NCBI RefSeq assembly: GCF_037948395.1
Contig: NZ_CP149940.1
Span: 4,898,001 to 4,962,000, forward strand
DNA: 64,000 bases
Direction: 5' to 3'
DNA from: Serratia nevei
GTDB taxonomy: Bacteria; Pseudomonadota; Gammaproteobacteria; Enterobacterales; Enterobacteriaceae
The notes beneath the pieces are model-generated. The model searched no databases, was not told where the DNA came from, and worked only from the letters and a program-made list of their open reading frames with translations. Shown here in pieces: positions 47,112 through 54,810 of this stretch. A program made the translations under genes and the position numbers. How positions within the stretch are numbered: position 1 is the first letter of the stretch; every line of letters begins with the position of its first letter.

Positions 47112-47501
47112 TCAGAACTGCACCAGACGGTCGCAACTCAGCGACGCTTCGGCCAGGGAACCCAGCCCGCTCAGGGTAAAACCGGGCTGCAGGTTGGCGC
47201 TTGCCAGCCCCTGCTGCGCCGCCTCCTGCTCGTCGGTGACGCCACGGCGCAGCGCAGCAGCAACGCAGACGTTGAGCGCCACGCCGTGTTGCTGCGCCAG
47301 CTGCGCCCAGCCGCGCACCAGGTCGAACTCGTCGCTGGCCGGCGCGGTCAGCTGGTTGGCGTTCAACACCCCTTCACGGTAGAAAAAAACGCTGGAAAGC
47401 CGGTGCCCTTTCGCCAGCAAAGCCTGAGCGAACTGATAGGCGCTGCTGGCCTGCTGCGTGCCGTAAGCCGGGCCGGTGACCAACAGGCAATAATCGAGCA
47501 T
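47112..47501 (-). CDS. tusD: Sulfurtransferase TusD
   Basis: DsrE-like catalytic subunit of TusBCD; it accepts sulfur on a cysteine seen here in [12 protein letters not shown]. The 129-residue frame starts with ATG at 47501, overlapping the yheO stop in TGATG. The [20 protein letters not shown] stretch and C-terminal CDRLVQF match the family. Confidence 0.95.
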   Translation of the reverse strand: MLDYCLLVTGPAYGTQQASSAYQFAQALLAKGHRLSSVFFYREGVLNANQLTAPASDEFDLVRGWAQLAQQHGVALNVCVAAALRRGVTDEQEAAQQGLASANLQPGFTLSGLGSLAEASLSCDRLVQF

Positions 47502-48223
47502 CAACGGTCGCTTCCCAACAGATCGCCGCTCTTGAACTGGCGGATGTACAGATACACGGTGTGTTTGGAGATATTCAGGCGATCCGCCACCTGGTTGATC
47601 GCATCCTTGATGTCGAAGATGCCTTTCTCATAGAGATTGAGCACCACCTGACGATTCTTGGCGTTATTGGACACCGAGCGGTCGGCGTTCACCTCTTCGA
47701 TGGTGAACTCCAGCGTCTGCGCCACCAGATCGTCGACGGAAGAAGCGAAATTCACCGACGACGGCACGTCCTGCGTGGCTGGCGGCATAAAGGTCTGCAT
47801 GATCTGCGAGAACGGCACGTCGAGGTTCATGTTGATGCACAGCAAGCCGATCACCCGCTGCTCGCGATTGCGAATGGCGATGGTCACCGACTTCATCAAC
47901 ACGCCGCTCTTGGCGCGGGTAAAGTAGGCTTTCGACACGCTGCTGTCGTCGCCGGCCATGTCGTGCAGCATGCGCAGCGCCAGATCGGTGATCGGCGAGC
48001 CGATTTTACGCCCGGTATGTTCACCGTTGGCGATGCGTACCGCAGAGCTGTTCAGGTCTTCCAGCGCGTGCAGTACGATCTCGCAGTGGCCGCCGATCAA
48101 CATCGCCAACCCGTCGACCACCGCTTCATAGGATTTCAGGATTTCATGATCCGTTTGAGTAAACGGACGTTCATTCAGCAAATCAAGTTCGCTGGCTTCG
48201 CTGGATAAAAGCGAATTCGACAT
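47501..48223 (-). CDS. yheO: YheO, PAS-like and helix-turn-helix regulator
   Basis: A 240-residue probable transcription regulator: an N-terminal YheO-type PAS-like domain (about 25-140, with [20 protein letters not shown] split by other residues) and a C-terminal helix-turn-helix in [19 protein letters not shown]. Regulated genes are not established. The ATG at 48223 has GAGGGTGG upstream; an alternative start is 48241. It overlaps tusD and so is translationally coupled to tusDCB, as in E. coli. Confidence 0.92.
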   Translation of the reverse strand: MSNSLLSSEASELDLLNERPFTQTDHEILKSYEAVVDGLAMLIGGHCEIVLHALEDLNSSAVRIANGEHTGRKIGSPITDLALRMLHDMAGDDSSVSKAYFTRAKSGVLMKSVTIAIRNREQRVIGLLCINMNLDVPFSQIMQTFMPPATQDVPSSVNFASSVDDLVAQTLEFTIEEVNADRSVSNNAKNRQVVLNLYEKGIFDIKDAINQVADRLNISKHTVYLYIRQFKSGDLLGSDR

Positions 48224-48425
48224 CGAAGATACCACCCTCATAGATCGCCTGTGCCAGGGGGCGCAGCTAAAACCGCTCGGACCGGATCGCTGCCGTCGTC
48301 GGCACGCCGCAGCGCGGCCAGCTGAGAGCGGCATCAAACGGCACGATGACATCCGCGGGCGAGGCGGCCGGGAACAATTTTAGGTACACGCCCTAAGGGG
48401 CAGACGCATGACTGATAAATCAGAA

Positions 48426-48454
48426 TTATTAGTCTAGCAAAGCGGCCGGAGCAA
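48426..48454 (-). promoter_or_regulatory. Candidate yheO-tusDCB promoter
   Basis: The minus strand has TTGCTC (48454-48449), a 17-base spacer and TAATAA (48431-48426). An imperfect inverted repeat, GACTGATAA and TTATTAGTC, at 48408-48434 covers the -10. The rest of the 373-nt gap between yheO and fkpA holds nothing recognisable apart from the fkpA terminator. Confidence 0.4.
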
Positions 48455-48545
48455 AGTCCTTGCGTTTGCGCGTGGTATTGACGTTAAGCCCGATGCCCGG
48501 CAGGCGTCAAGCGTTCAATGGAGAGAGAGGCGGCGGCTGCCGAAA

Positions 48546-48577
48546 TGAAAACCGCCGCGGAGGGCATCCGCGGCGGT
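48546..48577 (-). terminator. Terminator after fkpA
   Basis: A perfect 10-bp GC stem (48551-48560 with 48568-48577, 7-nt loop) is followed on the minus strand by TTTTCATTTC, 20 bases past the fkpA stop. Confidence 0.85.
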
Positions 48578-48596
48578 GGCAAACAGAGCGACGATG

Positions 48597-49436
48597 TTAT
48601 TTCGCTTTGGTAGCGGCTTTCGCGTCAGCCGGTTTTTCGGCTTTAGCGTCGGCTTTCGGCGCCGCTTTCACGTCCAGCAGCTCAACGTCGAAGACCAGCG
48701 TGGAGTTAGCCGGGATGCCCGGAACGCCGGTTTTACCGTAGGCCAGCGCCGGTGGGATCACCAGCTTGATTTTGCCGCCTTTCTTGATGTGTTTCAGGCC
48801 TTCGGTCCAGCCTGGGATCACGCCGTCCAGACGGAACGACAGCGGCTCGCCGCGGGTGTAGGAGTTATCGAACTCGGTACCGTCGGTCAGGGTGCCTTTG
48901 TAGTTAACTACCACGGTGTCGCTGTCTTTCGGTGCTTCACCCGCGCCCGGTTTCTCTACCTGGTACAGCAGGCCGGATTCGGTTTTCTTCACGCCTTTTT
49001 CTTTAGCGAAGCTGTCACGGTACTTGGCGCCTTTGGTTTCGTTGTCCTTGGCGTCCTGTTCCATCTTCGCCTGAGCGGAAGCCTTCACGCGCGCTTCGAA
49101 GCCCTGCAGGGTCTTCTCGATGTCGGCATCGTTCAGCTTGCTCTTGTTGGCAAACGCGTCCTGAACGCCGGCGATCAGCTGATCTTTGTCCAGCTTGATG
49201 CCCAGCTTCTCTTGCTCTTTCAGAGAGTTGTCCATGTAACGACCGAGAGAGGCGCCCAGTGCGTAAGCCGCTTGCTCGTCGTCGTTTTTGAACTTGCCGG
49301 TGCTCGGTGCTGCTGCCGCGTCCGCTGGTTTAGCGGCTTCTGCCGGTTTGGCGGCATCGGCTGCCATGACCTGGGTCGCATTCAGAGCAAAAGCCATGGT
49401 GGTTGCCAGAAGCGTGACTTTAAACAAAGATTTCAT
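48597..49436 (-). CDS. fkpA: Periplasmic peptidyl-prolyl isomerase FkpA
   Basis: FKBP-type isomerase and chaperone of the periplasm, helping outer-membrane and secreted proteins fold. The start at 49436 gives 279 residues with a signal peptide (MKSLFKVTLLATTMAFALN then an AxA-type site at VMAAD). An Ala/Lys-rich linker leads to the N-terminal dimerisation helices (about 45-140) and the C-terminal FKBP domain with TEFDNSYTRGEPLSFRLD and VIPGWTEGL. It ends in an unusually Ala/Lys-rich tail, ADAKAEKPADAKAATKAK. Confidence 0.96.
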   Translation of the reverse strand: MKSLFKVTLLATTMAFALNATQVMAADAAKPAEAAKPADAAAAPSTGKFKNDDEQAAYALGASLGRYMDNSLKEQEKLGIKLDKDQLIAGVQDAFANKSKLNDADIEKTLQGFEARVKASAQAKMEQDAKDNETKGAKYRDSFAKEKGVKKTESGLLYQVEKPGAGEAPKDSDTVVVNYKGTLTDGTEFDNSYTRGEPLSFRLDGVIPGWTEGLKHIKKGGKIKLVIPPALAYGKTGVPGIPANSTLVFDVELLDVKAAPKADAKAEKPADAKAATKAK

Positions 49437-49792
49437 CCATTTCTCCAGTGTCTGAAGCAATGCCCCAAACAATCATTAGGTAAGATAACCGGGCTACTAT
49501 AGCTGCCTGAAACAAAACAAAACAGTCGCACAGGTAACCAATCGAGTCAAAGTGTGACTCCCGCTTTGCCAAGAAGTTTCCCACCGCGTGCTACTCGCAT
49601 GATAAATCAGATTTTTCTTGCAGAATATTCGGCGAGGTTAGCAAAAAACGGCGTATCAGGCGCGCAACTTTTCAGCACTTTACACTGCCGATCGCAACGT
49701 TGCGCGCCGTCTGGAGAAATAGCGCGAGCAAACCCGGCGCCAGCTGTTACCATAGCGCCGAATCAGGATTTTATCGCGTCAGAGGTAGCCTC
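49437..49792. other. Intergenic region between divergent fkpA and slyX
   Basis: No gene is supported in these 356 bases. On the minus strand TATAGT near 49493-49498 could be the fkpA -10; its -35 is not clear, and I do not see a good sigma-E type GAACTT element. The slyX side has AT-rich patches near 49600-49640 and no strong promoter by eye. Confidence 0.4.
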
Positions 49793-50020
49793 ATGCACAA
49801 CGCCGACACTCAACGCCTGCTACAGCGGCTTGAAGAACTGGAGAGCCGTCAGGCCTTCCAAGAGCTCACCATCGAAGAGCTCAACCAGACCGTCATCCAG
49901 CATCAAATGGAAATGCTGAAGATGCGCGAACATCTGCGCATGTTGACCGACAAGCTGCGCTCGACCCAAACCTCAATGATCGCCTCGCAATCGGAAGAAA
50001 CGCCTCCGCCGCACTATTGA
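49793..50020 (+). CDS. slyX: SlyX protein
   Basis: A 75-residue coiled-coil protein of unknown function. Heptad-like helices run through [20 protein letters not shown] and beyond, and it ends with the family tail PPPHY. The start at 49793 was chosen by family length. In E. coli slyX is next to slyD; here three accessory genes (50036-53800) separate them. Confidence 0.93.
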   Translation: MHNADTQRLLQRLEELESRQAFQELTIEELNQTVIQHQMEMLKMREHLRMLTDKLRSTQTSMIASQSEETPPPHY

Positions 50021-50035
50021 GGGCCCGCCATGCGG

Positions 50036-51208
50036 TTATTTCAGGCGTGCCAGCCCTGCGACGGCACGCTCGAGATACCGGCGCGGGCACCCCAGGTTGA
50101 TACGGATAAAACCGCTCCCCTGCGGGCCGAAACCGCTGCCCATCGACGGCGCCAGCTTCGCCACCGCCACCAGCGCCTGCTGCAAGTCAGCATCGTTCAA
50201 ACCCAGCGAGCGGCAATCCAGCCAGGCGAGATAGGTCCCTTCAGCCTGGGTCATCGTGCACCAGGGCGCGGCGTCCGCCAGCGCCTGCTTAAACCAACGC
50301 CGGTTCTCCGCCAGGTAGTCGAGCAGCTCATCAAGCCAGGCAGCGCCCCGTTGATAGGCCGCGGTCGCCGCCGTCATCGACAGCGCGTTGAACACATCCA
50401 GCCCGTGGGCGTTCAGCCGATCGACAAACGCCTGCCGAAGCCGGGCATTGGGGATCAGGAAATTCGAAATGCGCAGCGAGGAAAGGCCGAACGTTTTGCT
50501 GGCGGACGTCGCCGCAATGACCCGCTCGCGATATTCCTCGCCCAGATGCAACACCGACGTAAACGTCTCGCCGGGTAGCAGCAGGTCGGCCCAAATTTCA
50601 TCGGAGATCACCGTGACGTCGTGGGCGTGGCAGAGCGCCATGAGCCGCTCCAGTTCATCACGGCGCCAGCAACGGCCGGTCGGGTTGTGCGGATTGCACA
50701 GCAACAACAGCGGCGGTTTACGCTGCGCCAGACAGGCGGCCAGCTGGTCGAAATCGATCCGGTATCCCTGCGGGGTTTCCAGCAGCGGGTTTTCAATCAC
50801 CTCTCTGCCGTTCATGGTGACTATCTTGGCGAACGAGCCATAATACGGCCCCTGCACCACCACGCCATCCCCCGGCTTGCTGAGCAGTTGGATCAGCATC
50901 GCCAACCCCGGCACTACCCCTTCAATCGACGTGAACCATTCGCGCCGCAGCGGCAAGCCGTGCCGCTTGGCAAACCAGTCGATCGCCGCCTCATAGTAAG
51001 CGTCGTCGCGTTCGCTGTAGCCAAAGACGCCGTGGTCCACCCGCTGATGCAGCTCCTGCTGCACCTCCGGCGGGCACGGAAAGTCGAAATCGGACACCCA
51101 CATCGGCAACAGTTCACTGCCGTCCAGTTGCAGATAGCGGTCGGTGAAGTCCCACTTCACGGAGCCGGTGTTGTGGCGATCGATGATGGCGTTGAAATGA
51201 CTCGTCAT
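50036..51208 (-). CDS. MalY/PatB-like PLP-dependent C-S lyase
   Basis: A 390-residue fold-type I PLP enzyme of the MalY/PatB group, whose characterised members cleave cystathionine or cysteine to pyruvate, ammonia and a thiol. Visible elements are LPMWVSDFDFPCPPEV (group signature), NPHNPTGRCW, VISDEIWADLL, and the PLP lysine in ATSASKTFGLSSLR near residue 230. The ATG at 51208 lies one base after the nhaC stop (TGACATG), so the two are translationally coupled. A maltose-regulator role like E. coli MalY cannot be claimed, as no mal gene is nearby. Coupling to the antiporter suggests its substrate is what the transporter imports. Confidence 0.85.
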   Translation of the reverse strand: MTSHFNAIIDRHNTGSVKWDFTDRYLQLDGSELLPMWVSDFDFPCPPEVQQELHQRVDHGVFGYSERDDAYYEAAIDWFAKRHGLPLRREWFTSIEGVVPGLAMLIQLLSKPGDGVVVQGPYYGSFAKIVTMNGREVIENPLLETPQGYRIDFDQLAACLAQRKPPLLLLCNPHNPTGRCWRRDELERLMALCHAHDVTVISDEIWADLLLPGETFTSVLHLGEEYRERVIAATSASKTFGLSSLRISNFLIPNARLRQAFVDRLNAHGLDVFNALSMTAATAAYQRGAAWLDELLDYLAENRRWFKQALADAAPWCTMTQAEGTYLAWLDCRSLGLNDADLQQALVAVAKLAPSMGSGFGPQGSGFIRINLGCPRRYLERAVAGLARLK

Positions 51209-51209
51209 G

Positions 51210-52649
51210 TCAGGCTTCCTTACGCTGCAAGTCGTTCTGAGGTTGGAGTTTGGCGATACCGAAGCCGGTGACCCCATAAATCAGGGCGAACACCACCGCG
51301 GCATAACATTGGATCGCCCACGGCAGCAGATCGAGGGTGCTGACCCCCAGCGTGGTGGCCATGTAAATGCCGGCGGCCGTCCACGGGATCAGCGGTTCGA
51401 TGACGGTGCCCGCATCTTCGACGGTGCGCGACAGATTTTTGTTGTCCAGCCCCATGCGTCGATAGGCCCCTTTGAACAGCTCCGCCGGGATCAGCAGCGC
51501 CAGCTTGCCGTCGCTGGTCGCGCCGGTCACCAGGATAGTGGTGGCAACGGTGGCGGCGATCAGCTGGCCGGTAGTGTGCACCACTTTCAGCAGCCGGCTG
51601 ATGATCACCGTCAGCGCGCCGGTCAGCGTCAGGGCGCCGGCGAAGGAAAAGGCGCAGAACACCAGCAGGATCGTACTCATCATCGAGAACATGCCGCCGC
51701 GGTTCAGCAGGCGCGGCACATCGGCGACGATCCCTTCGACGTTATGGCCCTGAGTGGCGAACATCGACAGATTGAAGCCGTCCATCAACGCATTCAGCCC
51801 CTGCTGCAGGCTAAAGCCCTGCAGCGCGACGCCGATGGCGATCGCCAGCGCGCAGGCGGCCAGCATGACGGGGATCACCGGCCGTTTGGTCACCGCGCCC
51901 CACAGCACCAGCACCGGCGGCAGGATCAGCAGCAGATTGAAGTGGTACAGCCCCTCGAGCGCACCGACAATTTCGGTCACTTTCTCGGGCGTTGCCACAC
52001 TGCCCACCGCACCGGTGTGGCCGGCGATCAGGTACACCACGGCGGCCAGGATAAAACTCGGCAGCGTCGTGTACATCAGATGCTGGATATGGCTGTAGAG
52101 ATCGGTATCCGCAACGATAGCCGCGAAGTTCGTCGAATCGGACAACGGCGAAATTTTGTCGCCGAAGTAAGCGCCGGACACCACCGCCCCGGCCGCGGCG
52201 GCCAGCGGCACGTCCAGACCGGCGGCCACGCCCATCAGCGCCACGCCCACGGTGCCGGCCGCCCCCCACGAGGTGCCGGTGCACACCGAGATCACGCTGG
52301 TGATGAAGAACGCGGCGATCAGAATGTATTGCGGGCTGATCAGCTTCAGCCCCCAATACACCATGTAAGGGATGGTGCCGCTGATCATCCAGGTGCCGAT
52401 CAGGCCGCCCACGCAGATCAGGATCAGGATAACCGGCATCGCCTTCGCCAGCTTGGCCACGATGGCCTCGATGATGTCATCCCAGCGGTAGCCTTGCCAC
52501 CAGGCTAACGCGGCGGCGATGGCGGCGGAAACCAGCAGCAGCGGTTCAATGCGCAGGCCGAACTGGCCATAGCCGATGATGAGCAGCAACAGCATGGCCA
52601 CAATCGGCAGCGTCGCCAGCCCAAGGTTGAGCGTTTTCTTATTATCCAT
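51210..52649 (-). CDS. NhaC-family Na+/H+ antiporter or Na+-coupled transporter
   Basis: A 479-residue membrane protein with about 11-12 hydrophobic segments. It shows NhaC signatures: TGTSWGAAGTVGVALMG, AVVSGAYFGDKISPLSDSTN and VTGATSDGKLALL. NhaC members include true Na+/H+ antiporters and amino- or organic-acid exchangers (MleN, tyrosine transporters), so the substrate is open. AGGAG stands upstream of the ATG at 52649. It is coupled to the downstream PLP enzyme, and a perfect LacI-type operator lies 83-96 bases upstream. Confidence 0.88.
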   Translation of the reverse strand: MDNKKTLNLGLATLPIVAMLLLLIIGYGQFGLRIEPLLLVSAAIAAALAWWQGYRWDDIIEAIVAKLAKAMPVILILICVGGLIGTWMISGTIPYMVYWGLKLISPQYILIAAFFITSVISVCTGTSWGAAGTVGVALMGVAAGLDVPLAAAAGAVVSGAYFGDKISPLSDSTNFAAIVADTDLYSHIQHLMYTTLPSFILAAVVYLIAGHTGAVGSVATPEKVTEIVGALEGLYHFNLLLILPPVLVLWGAVTKRPVIPVMLAACALAIAIGVALQGFSLQQGLNALMDGFNLSMFATQGHNVEGIVADVPRLLNRGGMFSMMSTILLVFCAFSFAGALTLTGALTVIISRLLKVVHTTGQLIAATVATTILVTGATSDGKLALLIPAELFKGAYRRMGLDNKNLSRTVEDAGTVIEPLIPWTAAGIYMATTLGVSTLDLLPWAIQCYAAVVFALIYGVTGFGIAKLQPQNDLQRKEA

Positions 52650-52731
52650 ATACGGCTCCTGTTGAAGATGGGGTACTGCAACAGCGTAATGGCTTCGGTA
52701 ATTGGAGGATGTGAGCGCAGGCAACCGGCCA

Positions 52732-52745
52732 TGTAATCGGTTTCA
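52732..52745. promoter_or_regulatory. LacI-family operator upstream of nhaC
   Basis: TGTAATCGGTTTCA fits the general LacI/GalR-family palindrome TGNAANCGNTTNCA at every fixed position. It lies between the regulator gene stop (52772) and the nhaC start (52649), 83-96 bases upstream of the latter, where it can control nhaC and the PLP enzyme gene. The adjacent regulator is the natural candidate to bind it; that is inference. Confidence 0.72.
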
Positions 52746-52771
52746 TGAGATGGCGTTGTGTGAGCCGTCTC

Positions 52772-53800
52772 TCATTCACCGCGCTTGCTTTGCTCATGCG
52801 GTTCGCCGTCAGCTACGGAGTCTCGCAGGATAAGTTCGGCCGAAAAGCGGTTGTTTCGTGGCGCGACGTCGCTGCCGCTGTGAATCTGTAGCGCCAGGCG
52901 CGCGGCACGCCGAGCCATTTTCTCGATGGGATAATGCACGGTAGTCAACGCGGGGTGGAGATACTTCGCCAGGGCAATGTCGTCAAAACCGACGATCGAC
53001 AGCGCCTCAGGCAGCTGAATGTGCCGTTGGTGGCAGGTGCGCATCATGCCGGCGGCCATTACGTCGTTGAAGGTCACTGCGGCGGTGAAGCATGGGTCGC
53101 TGGCCAGCACGCGCTCGGCCGCCAGTTCGCCCCCTCGCTCGTTGAAGGGCACGCTGATGATCCAGCTGCCGGGTACCTCAATGCCGGCGGCGGCCATGGC
53201 CTTGCGATAACCCGCTAACCGCTGCGCGCGGTCGTCGATCGGCAGATCCGCCGTCACGCAGGCAATTCTCCGATGCCCCTGGCGTATGAGCAACTCGGTC
53301 GCCGTCTGCGCCGCATTGGCGTTGTCGAGCCAGATGCAACGGTTGGCGATGGCGGGCAGATAACGATTGATCAGCACCAGCGCAGGCGTGTGGGCGGCGT
53401 AGCGCAGCAGCTCCTCCTCCCCCATGCGCGTGACGTGCGCCACGATGGCTTCGCATCCCTGGTTGATGAGAAAATCGAGGCCGCTTTTTTCCAGCTCGGC
53501 CTGATGCCCGCCGCTGCACAACATCAACCGCACGCCGGCCTGCCGCGTGATGTCTTCCACGCCCCGCGCCAGGCGTGAAAAAAACGGATCGTCGAGGTTG
53601 CCGGTCAGCAATCCCAGCATATTGCCGCTTCTTTTCGCCAGCGCCAGCGCGGCGGCGTTGCGATGGTAGTTAAACTCGCGCATCGCTTTCTCGACGCGTT
53701 CGCGGGTCACCGGTTCAACGTAGGCGGTATTATTGATCACCCGGCTGACGGTGGCCGTGGAAACGCCGGCGCGGCGCGCAACGTCTTTCATGGTGGCCAT
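52772..53800 (-). CDS. LacI/GalR-family transcriptional regulator
   Basis: A 342-residue regulator with an N-terminal LacI helix-turn-helix (ATMKDVARRAGVSTATVSRV) and hinge helix, then a periplasmic-binding-protein-like effector domain containing DDPFFSRLARGVEDI, LLIRQGHRRIACVTA, and the C-terminal IVGFDDIALAKYLHPALTTV. It is close in form to GalR/GalS, but the effector cannot be named. It lies upstream of nhaC on the same strand, and the slyD terminator stands upstream of it, so it starts its own unit. Confidence 0.9.
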   Translation of the reverse strand: MATMKDVARRAGVSTATVSRVINNTAYVEPVTRERVEKAMREFNYHRNAAALALAKRSGNMLGLLTGNLDDPFFSRLARGVEDITRQAGVRLMLCSGGHQAELEKSGLDFLINQGCEAIVAHVTRMGEEELLRYAAHTPALVLINRYLPAIANRCIWLDNANAAQTATELLIRQGHRRIACVTADLPIDDRAQRLAGYRKAMAAAGIEVPGSWIISVPFNERGGELAAERVLASDPCFTAAVTFNDVMAAGMMRTCHQRHIQLPEALSIVGFDDIALAKYLHPALTTVHYPIEKMARRAARLALQIHSGSDVAPRNNRFSAELILRDSVADGEPHEQSKRGE

Positions 53801-53843
53801 GGCATGTCCTGTTGTGCCGTTCGGCGCCCGGTGCGCCGCGCAT

Positions 53844-53870
53844 AAAAAAGGGCAGCCGATGGCCGCCCTC
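53844..53870 (-). terminator. Terminator after slyD
   Basis: An 8-bp stem with one G-U pair (53850-53857 with 53861-53868, 3-nt loop) runs into six T on the minus strand, 23 bases past the slyD stop. It insulates the accessory module from slyD. Confidence 0.88.
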
Positions 53871-53892
53871 TTGTCTCGTCACTGCGCTCTGC

Positions 53893-54480
53893 TTAGTGGC
53901 AGCCGCAGCCGCCGTTACCGCAACCACCTTTACCGTGGTCGTGACCATGGTCGTGATCGTGGCTGTGGCCGTGACCGCCGCAGCAGCCTTCACCGTGCTC
54001 GTGGTGATGGTCGTGCTCGCCGTGTACGTGGCCGTGCGCCAGTTCTTCTTCGGTCGCTTCGCGGATCGCGACAACTTCCACGTTGAAGTTCAGGTTTTGG
54101 CCGGCCAGCATGTGGTTGCCGTCAACCACCACGTGGTCGCCGTCAACTTCGGTGATTTCAACCGGTACCGGGCCCTGATCGGTGTCAGCCAGGAAACGCA
54201 TGCCGACCTGCAGTTCGTCAACGCCCATGAAGACGTCTTTCGGTACGCGTTGCACCAGGTTTTCGTCGTAGTTGCCGTACGCGTCGTTCGCGCCGACGTG
54301 AACGTCAAAACGATCGCCAACGTCGTGGCCTTCGAGTGCTTTTTCCAGACCTGCGATCAGAGAACCATGCCCGTGCAGATAGTCCAGCGGTGCGCTCACC
54401 GGAGACTCATCAACCAAAACACCGTCTTCTGTACGTACTTGGTAAGCCAGGCTGACCACCAAGTCTTTTGCTACTTTCAT
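53893..54480 (-). CDS. slyD: FKBP-type isomerase and nickel chaperone SlyD
   Basis: A 195-residue cytoplasmic peptidyl-prolyl isomerase with an FKBP domain (residues 1-70 and 130-150) and an inserted-flap chaperone domain between, beginning MKVAKDLVVSLAYQV and containing PLDYLHGHGSLIAGLEKALEGH in two halves. The C-terminus from about residue 150 is extremely rich in His, Cys and Gly (HGEHDHHHEHGEGCCGGHG and onward), the metal-binding tail that gives Ni2+ to hydrogenase maturation in E. coli. The tail is intact. It lies downstream of yheV with a 112-base gap. Confidence 0.96.
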   Translation of the reverse strand: MKVAKDLVVSLAYQVRTEDGVLVDESPVSAPLDYLHGHGSLIAGLEKALEGHDVGDRFDVHVGANDAYGNYDENLVQRVPKDVFMGVDELQVGMRFLADTDQGPVPVEITEVDGDHVVVDGNHMLAGQNLNFNVEVVAIREATEEELAHGHVHGEHDHHHEHGEGCCGGHGHSHDHDHGHDHGKGGCGNGGCGCH

Positions 54481-54592
54481 GATATCTCCTACCGTTGGCT
54501 ACTAGGACGCGCACCGTTATCGGGATGCGCGCCTTTTCCGGACAGATTGTAACGGAAATCTGCCTCGCTGTACCCTCCGGGATAAAAAAACG

Positions 54593-54796
54593 CTACTTCG
54601 GCTGGAAAATGCCGATCACCTGCTCTTGCGGGCGAACGTGTTTTTCCACCTGTTGTTCGGTCTGGCGCTGATGGTGGCCGCACTTGACGCACTCCACCAC
54701 CTCCACCTGATCCTCCCGCCATACCGCCAGCGTATCCATGGCGCTACAGCTCGGGCACACTGCCCCGGCGATAAATCTTTTACGTGTTGCAGACAT
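54593..54796 (-). CDS. yheV: YheV zinc-ribbon protein
   Basis: A 67-residue protein of unknown function with a zinc ribbon: ligands C14 and C17 (VCPSC) and C36 and C39 (CVKCGHH). It begins MSATRKRFIAGAV and ends VIGIFQPK. It follows kefB after 14 bases, as in E. coli. Confidence 0.92.
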   Translation of the reverse strand: MSATRKRFIAGAVCPSCSAMDTLAVWREDQVEVVECVKCGHHQRQTEQQVEKHVRPQEQVIGIFQPK

Positions 54797-54810
54797 CGTT
54801 ATGCTCCCGC

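Noticed and set aside
51207..52508. Open frame of 433 codons opposite the NhaC-family gene
   Set aside because: Gln/His/Arg-rich antisense shadow of a hydrophobic membrane-protein gene.
53893..54040. His-rich tail of SlyD as a misread repeat or frameshift
   Set aside because: The frame is continuous to the stop and His/Cys/Gly richness is the normal SlyD metal-binding tail.
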